A DNA stretch of 20,571 nucleotides from Bacteroidia bacterium (GTDB lineage Bacteria; Bacteroidota; Bacteroidia; Cytophagales; Cyclobacteriaceae): assembly GCA_016650355.1 (NCBI GenBank), contig JAENVX010000059.1, forward strand, positions 1 to 20,571, given 5' to 3'. The notes below the pieces were generated by a model, which was not told the origin of the DNA, did not search any database, and saw only the letters and a list, made by a program, of their open reading frames with translations. This document shows, in pieces, positions 1 to 7,204 of the stretch. The position numbers and the translations under genes are program-made. Every line of letters starts with the position of its first letter. The first letter of the stretch is position 1.

Positions 1-743
1 AACCCAATCTCTCTGCTATAGATGCCGGCCTCAGTAGTCACATCGATAAATACGTCACCGTCATTTCTCATTAATTTATCGCCACCAGCAGATGGTATTT
101 CCCTTGCCTTTTTATAAAGTTCAATTTTGGCGGGATCCTTGAAGCTGTTGTTTAAAATATAGCAGTCGAGGTCTCCATCTAAATCGTAATCAAAAAAAGT
201 AGCATGCGTTGAGTATCCCTCATTGTTTAACATGTATGTTTTTGCTTTGTCGGAAAATGTAAGGTCTCCATTGTTGATAAACAATTCGTTCTCTCGTGAC
301 GCACCATCCACATCACCTGAGTTGCAAACGTAAATGTCCAATAGCCCATCACCATTTACATCGGCCATGGTTACACCTGTGCTCCAAGCCTTTGTTCCGC
401 CAACACCAGCGCGTTCAGTGATATCTTCGAAAACAAAGTTCCCCTTATTAAGGTAAAGTTTATTCTTTTCTTGATTAGCAGTAAAGTATAAATCAGGAAG
501 AGAATCATTGTTAATATCTCCGATGGCCACACCTCCACCATTGTAAAAATTTCGATAGGTGAGTATGTTGAAATCCTCCTCATCAACTACAGTGTTCACG
601 AAATCAACTCCGGTTTCTTGCGAACTTAACAGTGTGAAAAGTGGAGCGTCATTCTTTGTAGAGGTGTTTATATCTTTTGATTCATTCTTATCGCAGGCTG
701 CTAAAAAAATAACAACGAAGGTTAGTATAGTTAAGAATTTCAT
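1..743 (-). CDS. CRTAC1-like FG-GAP/VCBS repeat lipoprotein, 3' end cut by window edge
   Basis: Reading leftward from the ATG at 741-743 there is an open frame of 247 codons that runs off the window edge without a stop. The N-terminus is a lipoprotein signal with lipobox LAAC and lipidated C17. The mature part has the FYNGGGVAIGDINND block typical of CRTAC1-like/ASPIC proteins, followed by calcium-loop-like motifs DINNDSLPD, DVNGDGLLD and DYDLDGDLD of FG-GAP/VCBS beta-propeller blades. It aligns colinearly with the first ~240 residues of the large protein at 8679-12023 (shared GDINND, ITxxAGVGG, TGVTMxDxNGD, LDIYVC, FFDYDLDGDLD), so the two are paralogues. If full length it should be about 1100 residues with an ASPIC/UnbV domain further left. 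It is last in a four-gene minus-strand run, 67 bp after the propeller gene. It is probably surface- or periplasm-facing and membrane-anchored. The biochemical role is unknown. Confidence 0.9.
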   Translation of the reverse strand, partial: MKFLTILTFVVIFLAACDKNESKDINTSTKNDAPLFTLLSSQETGVDFVNTVVDEEDFNILTYRNFYNGGGVAIGDINNDSLPDLYFTANQEKNKLYLNKGNFVFEDITERAGVGGTKAWSTGVTMADVNGDGLLDIYVCNSGDVDGASRENELFINNGDLTFSDKAKTYMLNNEGYSTHATFFDYDLDGDLDCYILNNSFKDPAKIELYKKAREIPSAGGDKLMRNDGDVFIDVTTEAGIYSREIG

Positions 744-810
744 GGACAACATTAATTGTAATGAGTGCTTTAAGTTCAGTGTTTGTTTTTAATTGTTACT
801 GGAACCCGAT

Positions 811-2313
811 TCAAGGTTTAAATATGCCATCTCCATTGGAGCCCATATACGCGCCCCACAGTGGAACTTCCTTGATTTTTATGGGGGTAGAAATTCGTTT
901 CACATTCATTCCCAGAAAAGTCAGTAACCCTGAACGACTATAGTATTGACAATGAACAATATCAAGAAATCCATCCTTGTCAAGATCACCAATCCAAGGT
1001 GTAGAGAAAATGTTTTTAAAACTTTTCATCTGGTCAATGGTTTGAACACTTTTTTTTCGAAAATCGATGGCGATAAGCTTGTTTTCAATTTCAAAAAGCG
1101 ATTGTTCTGTGAAGCCGCGGGCACAATTAAATTCGTTGATGCTAATGATGGCTTCATCACGGCCGTCTTGATTCAAATCATATACTACAGGGGAAGAGAA
1201 GCCCGTGCACCCAATGGAATCCATATAGGAAATGTTTCCGTCTTTACCATCGAGCATCACCTGCAAAGAGCCTGTATTATTTGGCCACTCGCCCTTACTT
1301 ACAAACGTAAAGAAATCTGGTATATCATCAGCTGTAAAAAAGCCAACACCAAAGCTATTGCTGGACTCTGTATTCTTTATTTGTTGTCTCCACAGCAATT
1401 TCTGATCCTTCCCGTCAATAGCAAATGATGTGCTGTTATGAGAGATTGCGACAATATCATAATAGCCATCGTTCGTTATATCTACAATTGAGGGAGGTGC
1501 AATGAACCCATGGCCAATCTCGGTAGCAATAATTTTTGCATTTGAAAGCTGATGCCTAATCAGATCAGAAAGGGTGGCCATGTATAGATGGCCTGATATC
1601 GTTTCACCCCCACTTCCAAAAATAATATAGAACTCTTCACTGCCGGGCTGTGTATAGCCAACTGGTGACATATAGGATTCTTTTCCATCAGGTATGGTAT
1701 CCGCAGCAATGACCTTTCCTGTTTTGGAGTCGAATAGAATTAAGACACCTGGAAAGCGATCTTTTTCAGAATTAGGGTCTGCTAATGAATTTCCGCCATT
1801 AACTGTAAGTAAGTCTGATAGGCCATCATTGTTCTGGTCGGGAACCAAAATGCTGTTATTGAAATTGTAGCGTGCGAATTGTAAAACGGAGTCATGCTTA
1901 ACCTTTTCGTATTCATATTGCCAGAGGACTTCTCCGGTCTTTCCATTTAATGCTTTGAACTGCGGAGACCGTCCTCCTATAAAGACATCACTAATTCCAT
2001 CACCGGTTATGTCGTATAGCGTAGCAGAACCATATACCTGATCTGGCGCTTCTTGCTGCCATAAAATATCCCCAGTTTTACCATCCAATGCAAGTATACC
2101 TTGCTCACTATATTGTGTTTCATTTTTTCCGGCACCCATAACAATATCAAGGATACCATCTCCATTCAAGTCTGCAGTGCGAGGAGAGGATTGTGAGCCA
2201 ATGGTATAAATATTCCTTTCCCACACTAATTCACTTTTCCTGGTAGTACAATTCTGAAAAGCTAAAATTTGTATTAGGCTAATTACGATTAGTTTGAAAA
2301 GAAATTTTGTCAT
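811..2313 (-). CDS. Exported FG-GAP/PQQ-like beta-propeller protein (copy A)
   Basis: 500 residues. A hydrophobic N-terminal signal (residues 1-21) ends at C22, but the preceding residues FQN do not make a good lipobox, so lipidation is uncertain. The rest is a beta-propeller with DxNxDGxxD calcium-loop motifs (DLNGDGILD at 48-56, DITGDGISD from 101, DQNNDGLSD, DITNDGYYD, DLNQDGRDE, DLDKDGFLD), alternating with PQQ-like strands such as LALDGKTGDILW. Blocks DRFPG, PDGKESYMS, IFGSGGETI and STPWIGDLDKDG are shared, in order and over the whole length, with the protein at 7205-8698, so they are paralogues. No catalytic residues are recognisable; a binding or scaffolding role is inferred. It lies 63 bp after the GH20-like gene and 67 bp before the CRTAC1-like gene, consistent with one transcript. 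Confidence 0.9.
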   Translation of the reverse strand: MTKFLFKLIVISLIQILAFQNCTTRKSELVWERNIYTIGSQSSPRTADLNGDGILDIVMGAGKNETQYSEQGILALDGKTGDILWQQEAPDQVYGSATLYDITGDGISDVFIGGRSPQFKALNGKTGEVLWQYEYEKVKHDSVLQFARYNFNNSILVPDQNNDGLSDLLTVNGGNSLADPNSEKDRFPGVLILFDSKTGKVIAADTIPDGKESYMSPVGYTQPGSEEFYIIFGSGGETISGHLYMATLSDLIRHQLSNAKIIATEIGHGFIAPPSIVDITNDGYYDIVAISHNSTSFAIDGKDQKLLWRQQIKNTESSNSFGVGFFTADDIPDFFTFVSKGEWPNNTGSLQVMLDGKDGNISYMDSIGCTGFSSPVVYDLNQDGRDEAIISINEFNCARGFTEQSLFEIENKLIAIDFRKKSVQTIDQMKSFKNIFSTPWIGDLDKDGFLDIVHCQYYSRSGLLTFLGMNVKRISTPIKIKEVPLWGAYMGSNGDGIFKP

Positions 2314-2376
2314 TTTTTATTTAGGTCGCTCAGGTATTTAAAATAGAGAGAAAGTGTTGATGAGGCTACGGAATGA

Positions 2377-3516
2377 TTACGGCATTTTAGCTAACTCATC
2401 CATCTTCTTATACATGGCTCTAAATGTGTCCCATGGTGTGAGAGTTGTGTTTTTAGGACTAACATCTCCTTGGGAATTATTTGTTAAGATCCCATAGAAA
2501 CCATCCATAAATGAATCTGGTCCTGACCAAACGGTTTGCATCATGCCATGATACCGCGGCTTCATTTCTTTTGTTGCATATTTTCTGAATCTGGCCATGT
2601 CCTCGGTTTGCAGAACGGCAACTTGTGGAGTTCTCCAGGGGCAGGTGAGTACACGAAATCCTTTCATTGCAAAATAGACAGCTGTTTGATCCGGCCGTTC
2701 ATAATGCCAATCGCATATCACAACGTCTTTGGGAATCATATCTATTGCGCGATGGGTATTGTTGAAACTAGCTTCCCAAATTCCCATTCCCGTGGCTTTT
2801 CCGTCTATGAGGCGGTCACCCCATATCCATAATTCGCGTTTTTTTTCAGCCAGGTGATTTCGGATCCTTGTTACTTCACCTCCAAACAATTCCGCTTTAT
2901 CTATTCCAGCACATCGTGGGCATTTATCATCCCCAATGTAAAATACTTCGTCCATGCCGGCATGAAATGCTTCCGCCTGAAAGGCATCACAAATCTCATC
3001 GACAAGAGCAAACACTACCGTGTGCACGCCAGGGTGTAGCGGGCAATAGCTTTTGCAGTAAAGTCCATCTGAATTTGGCCAGGAATATTTTTCTGGCATT
3101 TTTACGTGAGGCGTTTCATCAAATTCAGGAAATTTTAGCAATAGATTCGTGGTTTTGCTGTGCCACGATTGATGACCCAACAAATTTATTTGCGGAATAA
3201 TTTTAATATTGTTTTTCTTACAGACATCCACCATCTTTTTTATGTCAGCTTTTGATAGTGCGGCTGAATCTCTCAGTTGAGGGTAGCTCTCAAATTGGTA
3301 ATTGAAATCTACCCGTAGTAGTAGGGCATTTACTCCACGCGTAGCCAATTCTTCGTTGATAAATTTTACAAAGCGATCCACATCCTTAGACTTAGGTGCT
3401 GCAATTGCAAAACCTTTTATGGGAAATAATTTTTCTGACGATTCTTGGGCAATTGAAATGGATTGGCACCATAGCGTCAAGAGCAAAATCAGGATAAAGT
3501 TATTCGTCTTTTTCAT
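2377..3516 (-). CDS. Secreted GH20-like glycoside hydrolase
   Basis: 379 residues with a signal peptide (positively charged MKK, hydrophobic core to about residue 20, likely cut after SIA). The body is a single (beta/alpha)8 domain. The block FHAGMDEVF carries the D189-E190 pair, matching the HxGxDE motif of family GH20 (N-acetyl-beta-hexosaminidases), where the Glu is the acid and the Asp positions the substrate acetamido group. Supporting features are NLLGHQSWH near 111-119, a CPRC pair at 199-202, the IWGDR block near 231-235 and a late W-rich segment. It is shorter than classical GH20 enzymes and has no separate N-terminal GH20b domain. The true substrate may therefore not be a beta-N-acetylhexosaminide. 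It sits 56 bp after the GH5-like gene and 63 bp before propeller copy A on the same strand. The GH20-like fold is well supported; the activity is inferred. Confidence 0.82.
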   Translation of the reverse strand: MKKTNNFILILLLTLWCQSISIAQESSEKLFPIKGFAIAAPKSKDVDRFVKFINEELATRGVNALLLRVDFNYQFESYPQLRDSAALSKADIKKMVDVCKKNNIKIIPQINLLGHQSWHSKTTNLLLKFPEFDETPHVKMPEKYSWPNSDGLYCKSYCPLHPGVHTVVFALVDEICDAFQAEAFHAGMDEVFYIGDDKCPRCAGIDKAELFGGEVTRIRNHLAEKKRELWIWGDRLIDGKATGMGIWEASFNNTHRAIDMIPKDVVICDWHYERPDQTAVYFAMKGFRVLTCPWRTPQVAVLQTEDMARFRKYATKEMKPRYHGMMQTVWSGPDSFMDGFYGILTNNSQGDVSPKNTTLTPWDTFRAMYKKMDELAKMP

Positions 3517-3572
3517 TTGGGTTGGAATGACTTAAAGTTAATAAATGAAACAGCAAGATGTTATAAATGCAA

Positions 3573-4670
3573 TTATTTAGCCTTTGGGTTTGTAAGAATT
3601 TTGATGATAGGTAAATCAGGTTTGATATCCTTATCGACTATACCGAATGACCCTGCCTTATAATTCCAGTTGGCATACCCGATACCGTGCTCATCAAATA
3701 TAGACACCATGTCACGGTACCAGGCAAGTTTGGGTTCGGTAGGTGATTTGTCAATGATTCCAAACTCACCACAATAAAGCGGCAGTTTTAGACTGGCTGC
3801 AAGTTGTAATGGCTTTCTCATCATATTCAATAGCGTGTCACGGTTGTAAACTCTCTTGTGTTCAGGATCATCACTGTTAAGTACAATCTCCCCTGGGTAA
3901 TTGACATCCCCTTTAAAATCTTTAAGCCTTGTCCAGGAAGCCTGATAATGGGAGAGAAAGAAGGGCTCATAGAAATGAAAGCTTAATAGAATGTTGGGAT
4001 CGTTAGCTGGAATCTTTAGCTGGTCGAAGGTATTGGCAGACTGCCAACGATTGGAGCCAATCACTAAAACCCTCTTTGGTTCCCAGTGCCGGATTGAATC
4101 GGCCACACGTGAGAGAAGTATGTTCCATTGTTCAGGGTCATCTGCAACTGGTTCATTCATAAATTCGTAGGCTACCATTCCATTTGGCCAGTCCTTTAGA
4201 AAGGATGACAGATCTTTCCAAAGAAAAATAAATTTGTCTTGCTCGGCCGGTATTGTCCACAAGGGTTTTTCGGCTGCATTAAAATGATGGGAGCGAAGTA
4301 TATGAAGATCTACTACAACTCTCAACCCTGCTTTCTTACACCATTCCAAACTGTTTTTAAGCAAGGCAAATGCATCATCGTACCGCTGGCCATTTTCATC
4401 CCACATTTGTTCTTCATCTATTGGTAAACGGATATGGTCAAAACCAACAGAGTCAATGAATTGAATATCTTTTTCTGTAAAAAATTCTTCTCGTTCAATT
4501 CCTCTTCGGGCACTTTGTGATAACCAATGGGCTATGTTAGTGCCTCTCTTAATCTGAAATGAGGAATTGTCCTCGGTTGATTGATCAGTCAGACTTTCAC
4601 TTTTCTGGCAGCTACTGAGAAATATAGCGATCAGCAGAAAATGGGATGCGACAATAGATAATCTGTTCAT
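3573..4670 (-). CDS. GH5-family glycoside hydrolase, lipoprotein
   Basis: 365 residues. The signal ends in lipobox LSSC with C21 as lipidation site, so the enzyme is probably anchored in the outer membrane. GH5/cellulase-type clan A features appear in order: RGTNIAHWL at the domain start (42-50), HIRLPID (79-85), RVVVDLH (117-123), YEFMNEP with the general acid/base E173, SFHFYEP (230-236), and LYCGEFG with nucleophile E302. The length fits a lone catalytic domain. GH5 members act on beta-1,4-glucans, mannans, xyloglucan and others, and the subfamily cannot be told by eye. It is the first gene of the minus-strand run and is divergent from the GH26 gene across a 58-bp gap, so the two may be co-regulated. 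A joint attack on a mannan-type polymer is an inference. Confidence 0.9.
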   Translation of the reverse strand: MNRLSIVASHFLLIAIFLSSCQKSESLTDQSTEDNSSFQIKRGTNIAHWLSQSARRGIEREEFFTEKDIQFIDSVGFDHIRLPIDEEQMWDENGQRYDDAFALLKNSLEWCKKAGLRVVVDLHILRSHHFNAAEKPLWTIPAEQDKFIFLWKDLSSFLKDWPNGMVAYEFMNEPVADDPEQWNILLSRVADSIRHWEPKRVLVIGSNRWQSANTFDQLKIPANDPNILLSFHFYEPFFLSHYQASWTRLKDFKGDVNYPGEIVLNSDDPEHKRVYNRDTLLNMMRKPLQLAASLKLPLYCGEFGIIDKSPTEPKLAWYRDMVSIFDEHGIGYANWNYKAGSFGIVDKDIKPDLPIIKILTNPKAK

Positions 4671-4691
4671 ATCTTTGGTTTGATTAGGAAC

Positions 4692-4726
4692 AGAAATTTA
4701 CATCATTTCTAGGAAGGATATATCCT
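4692..4726. promoter_or_regulatory. Inverted repeats in the GH5/GH26 divergent gap
   Basis: The 58-bp space between the two divergent glycosidase starts holds a perfect 12-bp palindrome AGGATATATCCT at 4715-4726, and next to it a pair of 6-bp arms AGAAAT (4692-4697) and ATTTCT (4705-4710) separated by 7 bp. Such dyads suit a regulator site shared by both genes. The palindrome also overlaps the ribosome-binding region of the 4729 start. No protein is known to bind here. Short dyads arise by chance in AT-rich DNA, so support is weak. Confidence 0.3.
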
Positions 4727-4728
4727 AA

Positions 4729-6174
4729 ATGTTTGTAATGGATAAACATTTTTTTTATTGGCGAATGAATAAAGCTTATGAAAAATTAATACTAAGTCCA
4801 ACTCCGTGGGCGGTACTTTGCCCATGTGTGTTTTTTCTGGCAAGTTTTACCGCCCAATCGTGGGCTCAAATTGATACGGATGCTTCTACTAGAACAAAAA
4901 CGCTTTACGATAACCTAAGAATTATCCAGAATAGTCCTCAATTTTTGTTTGGTCAGGAGTTTTTCAACAGTTTCAAATTTAGTTCTGGCAGCGCTCAGGG
5001 TGACCCAACCTTTTCTGACTGCAATGAAGTAACAGGGACGCATCCGGCAGTTCTAGGTTCTGACTTTCATTATTATCTTGAAAAAAGTGTTGCAGAGCGC
5101 AACATTCATACGGAGGCAGTAAAATGGGCGTATCGACAAGGATATGCCATTACTTTTGACTGGCATCTTAGTGGAAAAGGCACCAACACTTATCAATATC
5201 AAGAATCAACAAAAGATCTGGTTGACAGTATTGTTGCCTACCCAAATGGAAAGGAAAGAGCATGGCTTTATGCTGAACTGGATAAAGTTATCAGCATAAT
5301 TAACAACGACTTGGTGGTCAATAATGAGAGAATTCCCATAGTATTTCGCCCATGGCATGAGATGAATGGAAATTGGTTCTGGTGGGGGGCTGTATCAACT
5401 AATTCAACTAATTATAAAGTATTCTATGCGTTGACTGTTGCGTACATAAAATCCAGAACAACCAGTGTGCTTTTCTGTTGGTCTCCAAACACCCCGGCCA
5501 ACTTTGATTATTATCCGGGTGATGATTATGTAGATATTTTAGGATTGGATTATTATGAAATTAATTCTGCTGAACTGCGATTACAGTTGGCCAGGATCGT
5601 GGATCATGCGCAAGCAAATAATAAAGTTGCCGTCTTCTCTGAATCAGGTAATCGCACGTCAATCGGGGATCAGGCTGCAGGCTATTGGAAAAATACTGTA
5701 CTGCCAGCATTGCTTGAAGACCCGACTGGAAAATCAATTAAAATTGCATGGTTATTAACATGGATAAATGCCAGTTGGTCATTTCCATATGTACCACATT
5801 CAGCAAGTAGTGCCATGGCGAAGCAAAGTTTTATCGATTTCAAAAATTCTCCACATACTATTTTTGGAAGTCAGACTCAGAATCTCTATGAACCTTGGAT
5901 TGTAACTGCATTTCAGGATAATATAAAAGAACCTTTACCGTCTCTTGTACTATACCCAATACCAGCGACTGATGTGCTATCTATCCGGCTTATAGATTTT
6001 GACCTGCCTGCCAGAATAAGAATTACCGATCTTGCTGGCAAAATTATTTATACAAGTATTGTTCAGCAAAATGAAACGACTCATAGTATTAGCAGTATTG
6101 CCGTTGCTGGGTTCTATTTGGTTTATGCAAATAATCAATCTTCAGAGTTTTCAGCAAAGCTCATTGTGCGATAG
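4729..6174 (+). CDS. GH26-family endo-beta-mannanase-like enzyme with T9SS C-terminal domain
   Basis: 481 residues from the first ATG. Residue 13 (ATG at 4765) is an equally credible start because MNKAYEKL begins a more normal signal peptide, likely cut after SWA before Q47. The GH26 catalytic domain (about 55-385) has FRPWHEMNGNWFWWG with acid/base E211 and VFSESG with nucleophile E305, plus DWHLSG (144-149) and WSPNTP (251-256) of the active-site cleft. GH26 enzymes are mostly endo-beta-1,4-mannanases; a few are beta-1,3-xylanases or lichenases. Residues 405-481 form a type A T9SS sorting domain (YPIPATDVLSI start, GFYLVY strand, basic last residue), so the enzyme should be secreted or displayed on the cell surface. 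It is transcribed away from the GH5 gene and ends 12 bp before a convergent gene. Confidence 0.92.
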   Translation: MFVMDKHFFYWRMNKAYEKLILSPTPWAVLCPCVFFLASFTAQSWAQIDTDASTRTKTLYDNLRIIQNSPQFLFGQEFFNSFKFSSGSAQGDPTFSDCNEVTGTHPAVLGSDFHYYLEKSVAERNIHTEAVKWAYRQGYAITFDWHLSGKGTNTYQYQESTKDLVDSIVAYPNGKERAWLYAELDKVISIINNDLVVNNERIPIVFRPWHEMNGNWFWWGAVSTNSTNYKVFYALTVAYIKSRTTSVLFCWSPNTPANFDYYPGDDYVDILGLDYYEINSAELRLQLARIVDHAQANNKVAVFSESGNRTSIGDQAAGYWKNTVLPALLEDPTGKSIKIAWLLTWINASWSFPYVPHSASSAMAKQSFIDFKNSPHTIFGSQTQNLYEPWIVTAFQDNIKEPLPSLVLYPIPATDVLSIRLIDFDLPARIRITDLAGKIIYTSIVQQNETTHSISSIAVAGFYLVYANNQSSEFSAKLIVR

Positions 6175-6186
6175 CGATTCCTTAAA

Positions 6187-7086
6187 TCAATAGGTTGCTT
6201 GTGCCTTGTGATCGCCCATTACGCTGAGCAAAGATTTAAGTCCATCGATATTTCTCTTCAGCACTACCTTAGCATCTTCCGTTTCAATATGACCGATGAT
6301 ACCGATGGTGCCATTGTAGCCAGAAGATTTCAACGTCTTGAGCATATCCAGTTCTTGATCGCCTCCGCCAATTGCAAGAATTTTAGGTCCATCGACTTTC
6401 ATTCCATTTATATTAACCGTGTTTAAATAGGGCATCATTTTTTGAAGAAGCGTTGGAAAATTTTCAATTTGTTGATGCGCATGATGAAAATTGTAGATGA
6501 TACCGATGTCTTTCAATTCAGATTTCTCAATAATTTTGATCTGATTTTCTGGCTCACCAAACCAATCCCCATGGTTATATAGATTGACCTTGCAACCAAT
6601 TTCTTTGGCTTTTTCATTTAAATCTCGAACTGCGCTTATTCCCTTTTCAAGCTTCTGTTCATCGGTGAGTCCTTCAAAATAGCTGTTGCCAAATCCAACC
6701 CATAGGTCCGTTTTTACTTCATTATTTTTAAGTGTGTTCAATATAACCTGGTTCGCACTATCAAGTATTTCACCTGAGTCATTTTCGATCCATAGCCACA
6801 CCGCTTTCAGTTTAATATTATGATTTTGCAGTGATTTTATCTCATCTGAGAAAGTGGACAAATGCTTTGATCGCCAGTCATATGCCAGCTGTGTAATACC
6901 AAGTTCATCCAGCATTACGGCACGCTGTTCAGGTGTGCGTTCAACACTATCGAATGGAACGATACACCAGGCTACCAGATTTTGCTTTGCAAACAACATG
7001 GTATTGTCTGTCTTTTTTTCAATAGTACAGGCAAACAAATAAAGTGAGAGCGCTAGCAGCCCAATGAAATTTAATTTCGTGGCCAT
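6187..7086 (-). CDS. Exported sugar isomerase/epimerase-like TIM-barrel lipoprotein
   Basis: 299 residues. The signal peptide ends with LFAC, giving a lipidated C20. The body resembles the xylose isomerase-like TIM barrel (AP_endonuc_2 group). Strands carry likely metal/substrate residues in ELGITQLAYDW (61-71), CKVNLYNHGDWFGEP (165-179), IIYNFHHAH (196-204) and TVNINGMK (223-230). A late GTIGIIGHIE block (259-268) is where the fourth metal ligand of the family usually sits. Cytosolic members interconvert sugars or inositol derivatives. Exported relatives are common in Bacteroidota carbohydrate loci and some act on 3-keto sugars; which applies here is unknown. It is convergent with the GH26 gene and divergent from the FG-GAP/CRTAC1/haloperoxidase unit, so it is transcribed separately. 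Confidence 0.8.
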   Translation of the reverse strand: MATKLNFIGLLALSLYLFACTIEKKTDNTMLFAKQNLVAWCIVPFDSVERTPEQRAVMLDELGITQLAYDWRSKHLSTFSDEIKSLQNHNIKLKAVWLWIENDSGEILDSANQVILNTLKNNEVKTDLWVGFGNSYFEGLTDEQKLEKGISAVRDLNEKAKEIGCKVNLYNHGDWFGEPENQIKIIEKSELKDIGIIYNFHHAHQQIENFPTLLQKMMPYLNTVNINGMKVDGPKILAIGGGDQELDMLKTLKSSGYNGTIGIIGHIETEDAKVVLKRNIDGLKSLLSVMGDHKAQATY

Positions 7087-7094
7087 AATCGAGT

Positions 7095-7157
7095 TTACGA
7101 CCTAATGTAGTCCTTTTATAGATACAAATTTTATTTTCGGAAATGTTTTAGTCGTAA
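7095..7157. promoter_or_regulatory. Spaced inverted repeat in the divergent promoter region
   Basis: The 118-bp gap between the isomerase-like gene and the FG-GAP unit must hold promoters for both directions. It contains a 7-bp inverted repeat, TTACGAC at 7095-7101 and GTCGTAA at 7151-7157, 49 bp apart. The match continues by a further AGT/ACT if one bulged base is allowed. The wide spacing would fit two operator half-sites for the two promoters. No clear Bacteroidota -7 (TAnnTTTG) element was found. Confidence 0.25.
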
Positions 7158-7204
7158 CTTGAAAAAGTTTTTAGTGATGAAAGAATTGATCAAACTTCAC
7201 CCTT

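Noticed and set aside
559..792. Short plus-strand open frame over the start of the truncated CRTAC1-like gene
   Set aside because: It is antisense to a well-supported protein, has no recognisable domain and its codons mirror the real frame.
946..1428. 160-codon plus-strand open frame inside propeller copy A
   Set aside because: Antisense shadow of a gene whose minus-strand frame carries all the propeller motifs.
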